64,000 nucleotides of DNA from positions 1,321,001-1,385,000 of the forward strand of contig JACKOH010000001.1 of assembly GCA_024234395.1 (NCBI GenBank), read 5' to 3'. The notes under the pieces were generated by a model. That model saw only the letters and a program-made list of their open reading frames with translations, ran no database searches and was not told where the DNA came from. Positions 62,874 to 64,000 of the stretch are shown here, piece by piece. Source of the stretch: Pseudomonadales bacterium. Lineage in GTDB: Bacteria; Pseudomonadota; Gammaproteobacteria; Pseudomonadales; Pseudohongiellaceae. The number at the start of each line of letters is the position of its first letter. The stretch's first letter is position 1. The position numbers and the translations under genes were made by a program.

Positions 62874-63749
62874 TCAACCTTTCAACTGCGCGGCGACTTC
62901 CGCAGCAAAATCCTCTTCCTCTTTCTCGATGCCTTCTCCCACCTCGAAGCGGATAAAGGACACGATGTCGGCACCGGCTTCCTTGAGCAGATCCGCAATC
63001 TTGACATCGGGATCCTTGACGAACGGTTGCTCCATCAAGCTTACTTCAGCCAGGAATTTTCGCAATCTTCCTTCGATCATCTTCTCAATGATTTCTTCCG
63101 GCTTGCCACTCTCGCGAGCCTGGGCGGAATAAATCTCGGATTCTTTGGCCAACACTTCCTCGGGCACCTCTTCCTGACGCACCACCATGGGGTTCAACGC
63201 CGCTATATGCATGGCGATGTCCCGGGCCAGGGCCTCGTCGCCGCCCTGCAGAGCAATCAGCACGGCAATACGGTTATTGCTGTGTACGTAACTGTCGACG
63301 ATGCCCTTGTTGGCGTCTTCGAAGACCAACCGGGCCACCCTGCGGACGGAAATATTTTCGCCGATCTTCTGGACCAGAGCCTGCCGTTGTTCTTCCAGAC
63401 CCGCTTCCAGCAATTGGACAAGATCCGCATCGGGATTGTCGAAGGCCAGATTCAGCACGTTGCCGGCGAAAGCCAGAAAATTATCGTCGCGGGCGACAAA
63501 ATCGGTTTCACTGTTGACCTCGATCACCACGCCGTAGTTCCCGTCTTCGGCAATTCTGGCCATTACAATGCCTTCGGCTGCGATACGGGATGATTTCTTG
63601 GCCGCTTTCAGGCCACTGGCTTTACGCAGGTCATCGATTGCCTGCTCCATGTTGCCATCCGCTTCCTGCAGGGCTTTCTTACACTCCATCATGCCCAGGC
63701 CGGTACGCTCCCGCAGCTCTTTGACCATGCTTGCACTAATCGTAGTCAT
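62874..63749 (-). CDS. tsf: Elongation factor Ts
   Basis: The 291-residue protein begins with an N-terminal UBA-like domain (V-K-E-L-R-E-R-T-G-x-G-M-M-E-C-K-K-A-L) and contains the T-D-F-V-A-R-D motif that contacts EF-Tu near residue 80. It is the nucleotide exchange factor of EF-Tu. The ATG has an AGAGG ribosome-binding site. It follows rpsB, with a terminator-like hairpin in the gap. Confidence 0.98.
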   Translation of the reverse strand: MTTISASMVKELRERTGLGMMECKKALQEADGNMEQAIDDLRKASGLKAAKKSSRIAAEGIVMARIAEDGNYGVVIEVNSETDFVARDDNFLAFAGNVLNLAFDNPDADLVQLLEAGLEEQRQALVQKIGENISVRRVARLVFEDANKGIVDSYVHSNNRIAVLIALQGGDEALARDIAMHIAALNPMVVRQEEVPEEVLAKESEIYSAQARESGKPEEIIEKMIEGRLRKFLAEVSLMEQPFVKDPDVKIADLLKEAGADIVSFIRFEVGEGIEKEEEDFAAEVAAQLKG

Positions 63750-63827
63750 GAAATTCGCCTCTTAACTGTCGCTCCACTCGCTCCGGAACGGTATGCAATG
63801 AAATCCGGTTCGCCAGGGAACCTTGTG

Positions 63828-63851
63828 TAAAAAGGGGGCTTGACGCCCCCG
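63828..63851 (-). terminator. Rho-independent terminator or attenuator between rpsB and tsf
   Basis: On the minus strand GGGGGC pairs with GCCCCC around a 5-nt loop and is followed by a run of T (63834-63850 plus T tract 63833-63828). It lies 55 bases after the rpsB stop and 80 bases before tsf, so it would reduce the amount of tsf message relative to rpsB. Confidence 0.8.
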
Positions 63852-63905
63852 AAATCTTGGATCGGGATGCCAACTGTCACAGCCGCACCCCTAGTGAATG
63901 AAAAG

Positions 63906-64000
63906 CTACTCGTCTCCGGCGTCGTCTGCCGCCTTCTTCTTGGCCGGTGCCTTTTTCTTGGCTGCGGCTTTCTTGGCAGGAACCTTCTTAGCGGCAGCCT
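63906..64000 (-). CDS. rpsB: 30S ribosomal protein S2, C-terminal end (partial)
   Basis: Only the last 31 codons and the stop (TAG at 63908-63906) are in the window. The visible residues are Lys/Ala/Pro-rich (repeats such as A-A-K-K, P-A-K-K) and end in an acidic D-D-A-G-D-E. This is not part of the conserved S2 fold. The assignment rests on the universal rpsB-tsf order; Lys/Ala-rich tails on S2 occur in some gammaproteobacteria. The start of the gene lies beyond position 64000. Confidence 0.75.
   Translation of the reverse strand, partial: AAAKKVPAKKAAAKKKAPAKKKAADDAGDE

Overview
This is a stretch of gammaproteobacterial chromosome made almost entirely of housekeeping genes. Several conserved gene orders point to a Pseudomonas-like or marine gammaproteobacterium: smc-zipA-ligA; cinA-recA-recX divergent from mutS-fdxA; and the long rpsB-to-nlpD block. 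The organism carries SMC rather than MukB. I did not identify a genus. There are no tRNA or rRNA genes, prophage, insertion sequence with transposase, or CRISPR array.

Left part (1-12.5 kb): a Bax-like glucosaminidase and a BolA-family protein on the minus strand; then, on the plus strand, a YlqF/RbgA-type GTPase overlapping a PreP-like M16C metalloprotease. The next 517 bases lack a protein gene but hold two distinct things: an apparent sigma-E promoter followed about 90 nt later by a strong terminator (a small RNA candidate), and a 139-bp palindromic MITE-like element. A CDF zinc-type transporter follows. Then comes a three-gene operon: a GltD-like Fe-S flavoprotein and the two subunits of a 2-oxoacid:acceptor oxidoreductase.

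Middle part (12-33.5 kb): a lipoprotein transglycosylase and ligA-zipA-smc on the minus strand; a methylcitrate-cycle operon prpB-prpC-prpD; an Hsp20 chaperone gene behind a clear sigma-32 promoter; a zinc MDR dehydrogenase paired with a DUF1015 protein; recX-recA-cinA with two LexA boxes upstream of recA; and mutS-fdxA.

Right part (33.6-64 kb): one unbroken run of 28 minus-strand genes. In transcription order they are rpsB, tsf, pyrH, frr, uppS, cdsA, dxr, rseP, bamA, skp, lpxD, fabZ, lpxA, lpxB, rnhB, dnaE, accA, tilS, pyrG, kdsA, eno, ftsB, ispD, ispF, truD, pcm, a DUF368 gene and nlpD. Together they cover translation, undecaprenyl phosphate synthesis and recycling, phospholipid and lipid A/Kdo synthesis, outer-membrane protein assembly, isoprenoid synthesis and cell division. 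Two genes usually found in this block are missing: surE (between truD and pcm) and rpoS (between nlpD and fdxA).

No clearly new multi-gene system such as a defence island is visible. The points most worth following are the sigma-E-driven small RNA candidate at about 5.45-5.58 kb, the missing rpoS and surE, the oxidoreductase operon, and eight helically phased A-tracts between bamA and skp.
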